From assembly GCA_002420305.1 (NCBI GenBank), contig DIHT01000165.1:44811-108810 (forward strand): a stretch of 64,000 nucleotides of DNA. The letters run 5' to 3'. Positions within the stretch are counted from its first letter, which is position 1; the number at the start of each line of letters is the position of its first letter. Below, one piece after another: positions 20,751-29,221 of this stretch. Source of the DNA: Akkermansiaceae bacterium UBA5689. GTDB taxonomy: Bacteria; Verrucomicrobiota; Verrucomicrobiia; Verrucomicrobiales; Akkermansiaceae. The notes beneath the pieces are model-generated. The model worked only from the letters and a program-made list of their open reading frames with translations, was not told the DNA's origin and did no database searches. The translations under genes and the position numbers were made by a program.

Positions 20751-21866
20751 TCAATGAAGCTCCAGGACTTCCGCTGGGCTGACTGTCGAAAGGCTGTGAG
20801 CTTCTCCAACGGGTGCGCAGGTTAGCTTTCCTCCGGTACAGTTAATTCCAGAAAGAAGCTCCGGTCGATTGCGACATGCAGTCTGAAGATCGCTAGTAGC
20901 TAGAAGCGAAATCCAGCGCGTCGTGACGTTGTTCAGGGCCTGAGTTGCTGTCCGAGAGTAGGCGCCGGGCATATTTGTGACACAGTAATGAAGAACGTCT
21001 TCCTCAAAGTAGGTTGGATTATCGTGACTGGTGGGGCGGCTTGTCTCCGAGCAGCCACCCTGATCGATTGCGATGTCGACAAAGACGCTGCCAGGTGCCA
21101 TCTGCCTCAGCATTTCCCGTGTCATCAGTTTTGGAGCTGCCGCTCCGGGAATGAGGACGGCTCCAATGATGAGATCAATCCGGGGCAGGAGTGATGCAAT
21201 ATTGGCTTCCGTTGAATACAGGGTATGCGCTTCCTGCAGGGTGATATCCAGAAAGCGCATCCGCTCGACGTCCACTTCAACGATGGTCACATCAGCGCCA
21301 ATGCCGGTCGCTACCCGGGCAGCGTTAATACCGGCTGTGCCGCCGCCAATAACCATAACCCGGCCCGGAGCGACGCCAGGGACGCCTCCAAGAAGAATTC
21401 CGCGGCCCCCTCGGTGGTTTGCGAGGTGGTAGGAGCCGAAGATGGCTGCCATACGGCCGGCCAATTCGCTCATGGGCTCAAGAAGGGGAAGGCGCCCTCC
21501 GACTTCGAGGGTTTCGTAGGCAATTGCCGTGCAGCCCGTCGCGGTAAGGGACTCGGTCAGGGCCTTATCCGCAGCCAAATGCAGGTAAGTAAAAAGCGTA
21601 TGATCAGGCCCAAGCATCTCAACCTCAGAGGGTTGAGGCTCCTTAACTTTTACGAGGAGCTGGGCTTTCTCGAACACAGCTTCTGCGGTTGGTAAGACCT
21701 CTACGCCAGCCAGCTGATATTCTTTGTCGAGATAGCTGGAGTTGGCTCCTGCACCTTTCTCAATGACTACCCGATGCCCTTGTTTGACTAATTCTCCCGC
21801 TGAAGCCGGAATCATGCCCACACGATGCTCCTGTGGCTTCACTTCTTTGAGTATCCCAATATTCAT
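20751..21866 (-). CDS. ald: Alanine dehydrogenase
   Basis: Reversible NAD-dependent oxidation of L-alanine to pyruvate and ammonia. The 371-residue length is standard. Active-site residues are in their usual positions: R15, K75 (LVKVKEP) and H96 (TYLHLAAD). The NAD site is VMVIGGGTAGINAARVA, and the downstream block DIAIDQGGCSETSRPTSHDNPTY is the family signature. Start ATG at 21866. Stands alone on the minus strand; its promoter must lie in the 90 bp shared with the tRNA-Thr gene. Confidence 0.97.
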   Translation of the reverse strand: MNIGILKEVKPQEHRVGMIPASAGELVKQGHRVVIEKGAGANSSYLDKEYQLAGVEVLPTAEAVFEKAQLLVKVKEPQPSEVEMLGPDHTLFTYLHLAADKALTESLTATGCTAIAYETLEVGGRLPLLEPMSELAGRMAAIFGSYHLANHRGGRGILLGGVPGVAPGRVMVIGGGTAGINAARVATGIGADVTIVEVDVERMRFLDITLQEAHTLYSTEANIASLLPRIDLIIGAVLIPGAAAPKLMTREMLRQMAPGSVFVDIAIDQGGCSETSRPTSHDNPTYFEEDVLHYCVTNMPGAYSRTATQALNNVTTRWISLLATSDLQTACRNRPELLSGINCTGGKLTCAPVGEAHSLSTVSPAEVLELH

Positions 21867-21909
21867 GAGGGCAGACTAGACCAAGTTTTGGGTTCTCTCC
21901 ACCCTCGAC

Positions 21910-21937
21910 TTGCAGCTTCTCCGTAATTGGGCATACT
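21910..21937 (+). promoter_or_regulatory. Candidate promoter of tRNA-Thr
   Basis: TTGCAG at 21910-21915 and CATACT at 21932-21937, spaced by 16 bases, lie 19 bases before the tRNA 5' end. Both boxes are only partial matches to the consensus. Confidence 0.3.
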
Positions 21938-21955
21938 GCGAGCGCTGCGAGATAA

Positions 21956-22032
21956 GCCAGCTTAGCTTCAATTGGTAGAGCTCTCGATTTGTAATCGAGT
22001 GGTTGTCGGTTCGAGTCCGACAGCTGGCTCCA
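21956..22032 (+). tRNA. tRNA-Thr (anticodon UGU), CCA encoded
   Basis: A full cloverleaf of 77 bases. The 7-bp acceptor is GCCAGCT/AGCTGGC and the D stem GCTT/GAGC. The anticodon stem is CTCGA/TCGAG, with loop TTTGTAA giving anticodon TGT. The T stem is GTCGG/CCGAC with TTCGAGT, and discriminator T precedes the encoded CCA. It reads ACA and related threonine codons. It lies between ald and the 3' end of the imuA-imuB-dnaE2 cassette. I saw no duplicated tRNA end that would mark an integration site. Confidence 0.98.
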
Positions 22033-22088
22033 GTGCTTTACTGCAGATCTGCGGGAAAGGTGAGGAGCGGCCTCCACCGATACCCCTC

Positions 22089-25000
22089 CTAGTGGAAGTC
22101 ATGGCTTTCGGTTTCGAGGAAAAGCTCAAGTGGAAGAGGCTCTAACGATGTTGTGTATAGAGTACGAGAATCATTTTCTCCAATCTGCATTCTGCCGTGA
22201 CAGAGGAGAAATTTTTCGTTGGTAATAACAAGACGGTAATTCAGGAAAGTAGAACAGGGAATAAAGAGGTTGGCTGTTCCTGTTTCGTCTTCAAGAGAGA
22301 TAAAGCAGTGCCCTTTTGCCGTGCTCGGCCTTTGGCGGCAGATGACAAGTCCTGCACAGATGGTATGCTGGCCATGAGGTATGAATTTGAAATCGCGAGC
22401 TTTGGCGAGCAAGGAGGGGTTGATAGGTGAATCGTAATCGCCTTGTTGAGAAGGGCTGTTCGCGTTCTGAAATTTATGTATCCAAGATTTACGTAGTAGA
22501 GCCATGGGGTGTGGCCCTGTACTGTATCCCTGAGAGTGGTAATCTGCGGTGAGTTTTTCGAATTCACTCATGGGAAGAAGAGGGCAGTTCATTTCAGGTG
22601 TTGCTGCTCTGGAGTCGCTCAGAGGGGAATTATTGCAGCGGCTGAGAAGGTCTTCCTGTGGAAGGTGTTCTCCCTGCCAGAGGGCATCTCGGCGGTGAGT
22701 AATCCCTGGCAGGTCATCTAAAGATCCTGCGGCAGCAAGAAGACGGCGCTCTTTTTTGTTGGGCTGAACACGACGGAGGAAATCAGCTAGATCAATAAAG
22801 CGGGTATGGGATCGGGCTTCCAGAAGTTTAGTGGTGGTGGAGCTGGAGATGTTTTTAAGGTGTTGAAGACCTAGTCTGAGAGTTTTGTTATCAATGACGG
22901 CTGTTTCGAGAGAAGAGTGTATTACGGATACCGGTTTGATATGAATGCCGTGTCGACGCGCATCGTGAAGAAGGCTTGCTACTGGATAGAATCCCATTGG
23001 CTGGTTGTTAAGGAGGCCAGTAAAGAACTCGGCAGTATGGTGAGTCTTCAGCCAGCAGGAAGCGTAGGCAAGGAGAGCAAAGGAGATGGCATGGCTCTCG
23101 GGGAATCCATAAAGAGCGAAAGAGCTGATAGAGCGGATCACTTTTTCCTGAATTGCAGGATTTACGTGACGATGAGACATGCGTGAACGCAATTTCTCTA
23201 CGATAGCCTCCATTCGTTCATCGGAGCGTTTAAAAGCCATTGCACGGCGTAGTTCGTCGGCTTCAGCCCCATCAAAGCCAGCTATGATCATAGCCATGCG
23301 TAGAACCTGTTCCTGAAAGAGAGGAACTCCGAGGGTTCGTTCCAGAACCGATTGAAAATCAGGATGAATATAGTCGACAGGAGTGCGGCCGCTTCGCCTG
23401 TTCAGGTAAGGATGGACAAGTTCACCCACGATAGGGCCGGGTCGGATGAGGGCAATCTCGATGACAAGGTCGTAAAATTCCCTGGGTTGCATGAGCGGAA
23501 GAGTTGCCATCTGTGCTCGGGATTCGACTTGAAAAGTGCCAACGGTATCAGCACGGCAAAGTAGATCGAAGGTGGCAGCGTCATCATAGGGGATGTGTGC
23601 CAAATCAATGGATTTCCCTCTCTGTCGACAGATCCTAAGGCTGTCCTCCATGGCTGCGAGCATGCCAAGACCAAGGAGGTCGACCTTGACGATTCCGAGT
23701 TCTTCGCAGTCATCTTTATCCCACTGCACGATAGTACGGTCTGGCATGGACGCAGGTTGAAGAGGAACGATGGAATCGAGCCCGGTATCACAGATAATCA
23801 TTCCTCCAGAGTGCTGCCCGAGATGCCGGGGAAAGGATAGGATCTCGTGATAAAGGTGCATGAGAGGCTTGAAGCGGGGGTGATCCTGAGAAAGTCCCGA
23901 TTGGCTCAGGGTTTTTGTCAGTTGCCCGAGGTCTCGCATGGCAAATATGCCGTCTGGCATTTCCTCTGCAGCAGGAGCGGTATTGCACTTTTTACCAGCG
24001 TCTGAGGAAGGATTGGGTCTCTCGCCGGGAGTATCAGGGGAATGGGGAGAGGAGATAAGAGACGAGAAACGTGCAGCGATTGAATCGGGGAGTCCAAGGA
24101 CCTTTGATATTTCCCGAAATGCAGATTTTGGGCGATAGGTGATCACGTTGGCGGTCATTGCGGCTCCTCGCGGAGCATATTTCTGGAAGACGTGCTGTAT
24201 TACCGCCTCACGTCGCCCTCCCGAAGGAAAGTCAATATCGATGTCTGGCCACGAGCGTCTGTTTTCGGAAAGGAATCGCTCAAAGAGGAGGCCGCCACCA
24301 ACGGGATCGCAGGCTGTAATTCCCAGACAATAACACACTGCCGAGTTGGCAGCAGAGCCACGACCTTGGCAGAGTATTCCTTGAGACTTTGCAAATTCTA
24401 CGATCTCCCAGACGATCAGGAAATACCCAGAAAACCGGAGACGAATGATTAAGGATAGCTCGTGCTCGAGTTGCTTTCGGACCTGTATTCCGATCTTTCC
24501 GTAGCGATTTCGTGCTCCAAGGAAAGTCAGTTTTCGAAGAAGTCTGGCCTCCTCCTCGCGTGTCAGGCTTTTCCCATTTTCATGGTAGGAGGGGAACTGG
24601 TATTCCAAGTCATCGAGGGTGAATGCGAGACGTTCAGATAAAATTTCAGTATTGATAAGGGCTTGCTGCTGATCGCTAAACAACGAGGACATCTGATCTG
24701 GAGACTTAAGATGTCTTTCAGAGTTCGAAGCGAGTAAGGTTCCTGCCTCATCGAGATTCGTGTGATGACGAAGGCATGTGAAGCAGTCTGCAAGTAGGCG
24801 GCACCGTCGGTGAGAAAACAGAGGAGCATTGGATGCCAGCAGAGGAATACTGAGAGATTGGGCGAGGTCTATAAGGAGGCGGTTTATTCGATCAGTGCTT
24901 CTGCTGTAATGACGGGTGAGAGTGATGTAGATATTATGCCTCCCGAAGGTACGCCGAAGCAGGAGTGCGGCTCTTAAAAGGCTTCTTCTGTCCAAAGATG

Positions 25001-25415
25001 GCAAAGACTCAGGAGTGAGAAGCGCAATCATTCCTTCCGGATGAGATGGAAAGAAAACAGAGGGATCTAAATTGTTGGATAAAGCGTCTGGGGAAATGGC
25101 TTCGGAATGACAATGAAGATTTGTTAGAAGGTGGCAGAGGTTCTGGTATCCTTTAATGCTGTCGACCAGAACGGGTATTTCCAGAGGCGAACCTCCCGGG
25201 CGTCCTCCCGGTAGCTCGACAGTCGCTCCTACGAGTGCACGAATCCCATGTCTTCGTGCGGCCAGATGAGCTTGAACGGATCCGTACACCCCCATGTGGT
25301 CCAGAATGGCAATGGATTTGTAGTTGAGTTCAGCGGCACGCTGAATGAGATCCTGTGGATGGCTCGCGCCTCGAAGGAAGGAGAAAGAGGATCTCGCATA
25401 GAGTTCAGTAAACAA
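22089..25415 (-). CDS. dnaE2: Error-prone DNA polymerase DnaE2 (ImuC)
   Basis: The catalytic polymerase of the ImuA-ImuB-DnaE2 translesion mutasome, which causes damage-induced mutation. It has a PHP-like N-terminus (ELYARSSFSFLRGASHP). The metal-binding H-x-H of replicative DnaE is replaced by YAR, so PHP nuclease activity is unlikely. The palm has GRGSAANS at 351 and the catalytic aspartates in PDIDIDF (D391, D393, D395), with the third in IVKVDLLGLGML. A helix-hairpin-helix region and a C-terminal OB fold end the protein. At 1108 residues it carries a low-complexity insert (near 455-495) between palm and fingers. The start appears to be TTG at 25415. ImuB lies 54 bp upstream. Confidence 0.95.
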   Translation of the reverse strand: MFTELYARSSFSFLRGASHPQDLIQRAAELNYKSIAILDHMGVYGSVQAHLAARRHGIRALVGATVELPGGRPGGSPLEIPVLVDSIKGYQNLCHLLTNLHCHSEAISPDALSNNLDPSVFFPSHPEGMIALLTPESLPSLDRRSLLRAALLLRRTFGRHNIYITLTRHYSRSTDRINRLLIDLAQSLSIPLLASNAPLFSHRRCRLLADCFTCLRHHTNLDEAGTLLASNSERHLKSPDQMSSLFSDQQQALINTEILSERLAFTLDDLEYQFPSYHENGKSLTREEEARLLRKLTFLGARNRYGKIGIQVRKQLEHELSLIIRLRFSGYFLIVWEIVEFAKSQGILCQGRGSAANSAVCYCLGITACDPVGGGLLFERFLSENRRSWPDIDIDFPSGGRREAVIQHVFQKYAPRGAAMTANVITYRPKSAFREISKVLGLPDSIAARFSSLISSPHSPDTPGERPNPSSDAGKKCNTAPAAEEMPDGIFAMRDLGQLTKTLSQSGLSQDHPRFKPLMHLYHEILSFPRHLGQHSGGMIICDTGLDSIVPLQPASMPDRTIVQWDKDDCEELGIVKVDLLGLGMLAAMEDSLRICRQRGKSIDLAHIPYDDAATFDLLCRADTVGTFQVESRAQMATLPLMQPREFYDLVIEIALIRPGPIVGELVHPYLNRRSGRTPVDYIHPDFQSVLERTLGVPLFQEQVLRMAMIIAGFDGAEADELRRAMAFKRSDERMEAIVEKLRSRMSHRHVNPAIQEKVIRSISSFALYGFPESHAISFALLAYASCWLKTHHTAEFFTGLLNNQPMGFYPVASLLHDARRHGIHIKPVSVIHSSLETAVIDNKTLRLGLQHLKNISSSTTTKLLEARSHTRFIDLADFLRRVQPNKKERRLLAAAGSLDDLPGITHRRDALWQGEHLPQEDLLSRCNNSPLSDSRAATPEMNCPLLPMSEFEKLTADYHSQGYSTGPHPMALLRKSWIHKFQNANSPSQQGDYDSPINPSLLAKARDFKFIPHGQHTICAGLVICRQRPSTAKGHCFISLEDETGTANLFIPCSTFLNYRLVITNEKFLLCHGRMQIGENDSRTLYTTSLEPLPLELFLETESHDFH

Positions 25416-25469
25416 GTTTAGAGAAGGGTTAAGCGGTCACGCTCTGGAGTCATTTACGAAAAACAGGAG

Positions 25470-27068
25470 TCATTGGTAAATGCCTTCAAGGACCCAGTTG
25501 TCGGGCGGGTGGTAGGCAAGGCGCAGGAGTGCATTGCTGGTGAGTTGAATGTCCCACTCAACTTGCTGCCAGCGCTCCTCAGGATCCCACCAGTGTCCGG
25601 AGATAGGAAAGGGGCCATTTGATGTCGTGACAGGACCGCAGTATGGGCCATCCAGGAGTGCAAGAGGTCTGGGAAACCGGCCTTCCGGATCGGATGCAAC
25701 ATGAATGGGAAGTGTTGGTCTGAACCGGCTTAGCGGTAAGGATGTGCTGTTTTGAATACGTCCGTAATGTGGTGATAAATTGCATTCGTTTTGTTCTCTT
25801 TTAACAGCGAGCTTTTCGCTGCACAGAGCACCTTTCATCTGGAATGAATCGGGGCGGTGAGTATCGAGAAGAAACGGTGTTCCCAGACGTCCGGGGCCAA
25901 GAAGGGCATTGATTCGCCCAATAGTATCAAGGAATCTACGGGAGTCTTTGAGGGATCGCTGGAAAAGATGACATTGTTTTCCTTCGTGGCTGGTCGAGGT
26001 CAGGTGAAGCGACCAGCCAGTTGCCGGGGCAGGAGCATGAATTGTACTCAGGTGAGTCTGGATAACCCTCAATAGCAGGGATGAGTCACAGGTTGGTTCG
26101 GGAAGCTCGATCTTGTGCGCATACAGGTCTCCATCGTCAAACGTCAGAGTGATTCTGATAGAAGAAGCGGCCCGTTGAGAGGATTGTAGCCGTGAGCAGA
26201 GGGTTCTTAAACCTCGGTGAAGAGCGAAGAGCAGTGGCTCCATCTTCTCGAGAGGATATTCAAGTTCCTGGCTGAGAGTGAATCGCTCAGGAGGGCGGTG
26301 AAGCCTCAGTAGTCGGTGATGTTTTCCATGGAGAACGTCATGAGCTATCCTCGCTTCGGGTCCGAGCCTCTCTGCGAGTCCCTGCCTCGGCAGGTTGGCA
26401 AACTGGCCCAGAGTTTCAATACCCCACAGGGAAAGAAGTTCCGACTCCAGAGCAATCTCAGTAGAGATCTGGTTAAGAGAGTGAATGGGTTGAGAGTCGA
26501 TATGCCGAATCGCGAAAGTGGGGTGTCGCGCCATACAGAAGATGGGATCCAAATTAAATCGGAGAGTATGACGCAGGGCAGGAGACTGACCCGCGAGAAT
26601 GGAAAGATCGGGAGTTCTGGCCAGAGCGATATCGATAGGAAGGCGAAGGGGAGTGGCCTTACGCAGAGCTTGTTCGGCCCACTCCCCGGGGAATTTCATT
26701 GCGTGTGGAATAGAGAGCAGGTCCAGGATAAAGATTCCCGTAGCGGTCTCCTCAAAGTCGGGTCCCAGAGAAGCGAGGTAGTCACGAAGAGCATCCTGAT
26801 GGAGGCATTCGTCCGCAGGATTTGAGGAAATAAGGTTGAGGTGTGGGCAGCGTGCTAGGGCCTTGGTAGGAGAAAGTCCCTTGGTAACACGGGATTGAGC
26901 CGCTGCATGATTTACTGCGAGAATAACGGGTTTTGCAGTAGTAGAAGAAGTTGAGGTGTCTGGATCGGGTGTAGAGCGAATAAGCGCAACGGGGCCAGAG
27001 GCAAGGTCTGGCCTATCCCGAAGAAGGATAGCTAGAGAGAACAGGGGAACTTGAAAAGAGGCGTACAA
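25470..27068 (-). CDS. imuB: ImuB, inactive Y-family polymerase-like mutasome hub
   Basis: A 532-residue Y-family homologue. The N-terminus (YASFQVPLFSLAILLRDRP) occupies the place of the D-x-D-x-F-F catalytic block but lacks the aspartates, and ILDLL replaces the second acidic motif. It therefore cannot polymerise, as is known for ImuB, which instead links DnaE2 to the sliding clamp. RVTKGLSPTKALARCP is the family block near residue 65. The C-terminal part ends with the ImuB-typical W-D-P-E-x-R-W...EWDIQL...W-V-L-E-G-I-Y. The start appears to be TTG at 27068; no ATG or GTG fits better. It is second in the cassette, 117 bp after imuA. Confidence 0.92.
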   Translation of the reverse strand: MYASFQVPLFSLAILLRDRPDLASGPVALIRSTPDPDTSTSSTTAKPVILAVNHAAAQSRVTKGLSPTKALARCPHLNLISSNPADECLHQDALRDYLASLGPDFEETATGIFILDLLSIPHAMKFPGEWAEQALRKATPLRLPIDIALARTPDLSILAGQSPALRHTLRFNLDPIFCMARHPTFAIRHIDSQPIHSLNQISTEIALESELLSLWGIETLGQFANLPRQGLAERLGPEARIAHDVLHGKHHRLLRLHRPPERFTLSQELEYPLEKMEPLLFALHRGLRTLCSRLQSSQRAASSIRITLTFDDGDLYAHKIELPEPTCDSSLLLRVIQTHLSTIHAPAPATGWSLHLTSTSHEGKQCHLFQRSLKDSRRFLDTIGRINALLGPGRLGTPFLLDTHRPDSFQMKGALCSEKLAVKREQNECNLSPHYGRIQNSTSLPLSRFRPTLPIHVASDPEGRFPRPLALLDGPYCGPVTTSNGPFPISGHWWDPEERWQQVEWDIQLTSNALLRLAYHPPDNWVLEGIYQ

Positions 27069-27185
27069 TGGAAGAGATGTTTTTGGTGGGTGAGCGAAGA
27101 GAGCAGAGGCTGGCAGCCTTTTTCTTGGCTTTAAGCATGAGCCTTCCCTGGAAGTTTTTCCCTTTAGGAGGAAGAGAGATTTTTC

Positions 27186-27881
27186 TCATGAATTTTGAAG
27201 AACCATTTTCCGGGTGGAATAGGTAGGCTTCAGTTCATGGCGATCTTTTTTCAGGGCAGACAACGGAAAAGAGGAATTAAGGAGAATTTGGAGCGCAGCG
27301 CAGGGAACGAGATGCTGAGGTGTGAAGATGAGGACAGAGGTGTTCGCTCTTCGAGCTAGATTACGTAATCGATACCAGGATGACCTAGGGATGAGATGAA
27401 GCTCCGTCGGAGGGGTTAGTAGTAGGTCAAGAACAAGGAGTGGCAGGTTTTTGTCATGGAGAAGAAGATCACAGCATCGCAGAGACTCCTTGCTGTCATG
27501 ACAGCGAATCCAGAGAAGGCGGGAGCATGAATCGGCGTCATAGGAACCGGGGTCAAATGAGTTTCGCCCATCGATGAGCGCGACTGGTTCATCGAATAGA
27601 ATTGGTGAGGTACAGGAGTTAGTTCTTTCGGTCGTGTGACCGGGGTCTGCTCTCAAAATTTCTGCGAGAATAAGAGAGAGGCCGGAAGATGGATGCGCAG
27701 GGGTTAACTCAGAGAGGGCTCCAGATGGAAAAGGTGGAAGATGTGCGGAAGAGGAACTGGAGGAAGAAGGAGTTCTTGCCTCGTGGGCCACGGGAAATTG
27801 CTCCCTCATCTGCTTACGTAGAATGCTCAGTGAGGATGCTCTGCACGAAGCAATACCGGTCTTGAGGGGGATACCTTGCAT
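27186..27881 (-). CDS. imuA: ImuA, RecA/SulA-like mutasome protein
   Basis: About 231 residues, the first gene of the imuA-imuB-dnaE2 cassette. It is a divergent ImuA: the core (VALIDGRNSFDPGSYDADSCSRLLWIRC, LPLLVLDLL, RNLARRANTSVLIFTPQ) follows the RecA-like strands of the family. A serine-rich low-complexity stretch lies near residue 40. No Walker A motif is visible, as in other ImuA proteins. I place the start at ATG 27881. A TTG start at 27917 would add 12 residues. A LexA-type palindrome abuts this ATG. In the known system ImuA binds ImuB and DnaE2 and is needed for mutagenesis. Confidence 0.85.
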   Translation of the reverse strand: MQGIPLKTGIASCRASSLSILRKQMREQFPVAHEARTPSSSSSSSAHLPPFPSGALSELTPAHPSSGLSLILAEILRADPGHTTERTNSCTSPILFDEPVALIDGRNSFDPGSYDADSCSRLLWIRCHDSKESLRCCDLLLHDKNLPLLVLDLLLTPPTELHLIPRSSWYRLRNLARRANTSVLIFTPQHLVPCAALQILLNSSFPLSALKKDRHELKPTYSTRKMVLQNS

Positions 27882-27902
27882 GTTCAAAAGAACACTACTA
27901 TA
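27881..27902 (-). promoter_or_regulatory. LexA box (TGTTC-N4-GAACA) and -10 box of the imuA operon
   Basis: TGTTC-AAAA-GAACA at 27881-27894 is a perfect palindrome and fits the TGTTC-N4-GAACA motif that I recall for Verrucomicrobia LexA. On the minus strand TATAGT (27902-27897) lies three bases before it, so the box covers the expected transcription start. It ends on the A of the imuA ATG. This is a textbook repressor position. The match and its position in front of an SOS mutagenesis cassette support each other. Confidence 0.75.
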
Positions 27903-28053
27903 GGAGTGGGTTGACAAGTAGAAATCTTAAAATCCTAAATTGGGACGAGTTTCTTGAGGCCTCGTTTTGTCAGCGACGTAGCCTTCGCCTTTTTGGGCTG
28001 AGTGAATTGGAATGAGATGTGGACTAACTGTGAATAAGTAGGAACGCGTACCG

Positions 28054-28082
28054 TTGACATGTTGATAGTCGCTAAATACAAA
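28054..28082 (+). promoter_or_regulatory. Consensus promoter of the zinc-ribbon gene, possibly leaderless
   Basis: A perfect -35 box TTGACA (28054-28059), a 17-base spacer and TACAAA (28077-28082) as -10 box. The ATG at 28090 begins seven bases after the -10 box, so the mRNA would start at or next to the start codon. Confidence 0.5.
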
Positions 28083-28089
28083 AATTCTG

Positions 28090-28554
28090 ATGGGTATTCA
28101 TGTAAGGCCAATAGGGGAGATGAAGTCCCAGCCTGATCCTTCTGAGCGTGTAAAGTGCTGGAAATGTGAGACTTGGTTCATGATGAGTAGGGCCGCATCA
28201 CGCTCTTCCTGTCCAAGCTGCGGAAGTCAGGTGGCCCTCCATCGACTCAAGATGCCGATGATGCCGAGCGGAAAGGAAACGGTAGATGCAGAGCCTCTGC
28301 CTCCCTCGGAAAGACAAGGGTTGGTGAGATTGCCTGGAGAGGCTGGGGCAGCTCCTCGGAAGAGAGGCGTGGCCTCTGGGTCAAAATTGGATGGAGAAGA
28401 AATACGGCGCATGTTTGTAGAGGCTGACCCCCGTCGGGAGGGAGGGCTTGCCGGAAGGGAAATGCTCGAGGGAATTTCTCCCAAGGTCTTGATTGCAGTC
28501 GTGGGGGTGGCAGCGCTGATTTTGCTGGGGCTCATCTTTTTGATCGAGAGATAG
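28090..28554 (+). CDS. Zinc-ribbon protein with C-terminal membrane anchor
   Basis: A 154-residue protein of unknown function. Residues about 22-45 form a four-cysteine zinc ribbon (CWKCETWF...CPSCGSQ), similar to prokaryotic zinc-ribbon/MJ0042-type modules. A hydrophilic linker follows, and residues 130-152 form one membrane helix ending in IER at the C-terminus. The ribbon would face the cytoplasm. Start ATG at 28090, with a consensus promoter just upstream. The maf gene begins 6 bp later, so the two are probably in one operon. Confidence 0.75.
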   Translation: MGIHVRPIGEMKSQPDPSERVKCWKCETWFMMSRAASRSSCPSCGSQVALHRLKMPMMPSGKETVDAEPLPPSERQGLVRLPGEAGAAPRKRGVASGSKLDGEEIRRMFVEADPRREGGLAGREMLEGISPKVLIAVVGVAALILLGLIFLIER

Positions 28555-28560
28555 GGGCCT

Positions 28561-29136
28561 GTGGTAGATTTCATTTTGGCTTCCGGGTCTCCGAGAAGAA
28601 AGGACCTGCTTCTGAGTAAGGGTTACCAGTTCAGGGTGGTGCCGGCTGGAATCGAGGAGTGGCTCCCTGGCAAATTTCCTTTCCATCAACTGTGTGAGGA
28701 GAATGCGGCCCTGAAGGCAGGAGAGGTATCGGCGAATTACCCGGAGGAGGTCGTTCTGGGCGCGGATACACTTGTAGGCTTGGAGGGAGAAGTCATGGGG
28801 AAGCCAGGTAGCTTGAGCGAGGCGGTATCCATGTTGGAGAGGCTCTCAGGGCGAGAGCATGAAGTATGCACCGGGGTATGTCTTCGTCGCGGAGGGGAGA
28901 AATATTCCTTTTTCGAAGTGAGTCGGGTGCGTTTCAGAGATCTGGATAGCTTTCTGATCGAGGACTATCTCGGCAGGGTGAATGTTCTGGATAAGGCTGG
29001 TGCTTATGCAGTTCAGGAGCACGGAGAGATGTTAGTGGATTGTCTGAAAGGAGCCTATGATAATGTAGTAGGCCTGCCTATGAGCGAGGTTTCAAAAGGG
29101 TTGGCGCGGTTCGGGGTGCTTCCGGGAATGCCCTAG
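28561..29136 (+). CDS. maf: Maf family nucleotide pyrophosphatase
   Basis: Hydrolyses non-canonical or pyrimidine nucleoside triphosphates (dTTP, UTP or modified forms) to monophosphates. The 191-residue length is standard. Family motifs are ILASGSPRRKDLL at the N-terminus, VLGADTLV near residue 62, GKPGSLSEAVSMLERLSGREH near 80-100, and DKAGAYAVQEHG near 142. Start is a GTG at 28561, six bases after the zinc-ribbon stop. The subgroup (YhdE or YceF type) cannot be fixed by eye. Confidence 0.93.
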   Translation: MVDFILASGSPRRKDLLLSKGYQFRVVPAGIEEWLPGKFPFHQLCEENAALKAGEVSANYPEEVVLGADTLVGLEGEVMGKPGSLSEAVSMLERLSGREHEVCTGVCLRRGGEKYSFFEVSRVRFRDLDSFLIEDYLGRVNVLDKAGAYAVQEHGEMLVDCLKGAYDNVVGLPMSEVSKGLARFGVLPGMP

Positions 29137-29221
29137 GAAGAGAGGTGGTGCTCGCTCTGCAGGGGGGTAATACAACTGAATGAAGTTGGGAATTGGTTAA
29201 AGGCTAAGATTATGGGAGATA

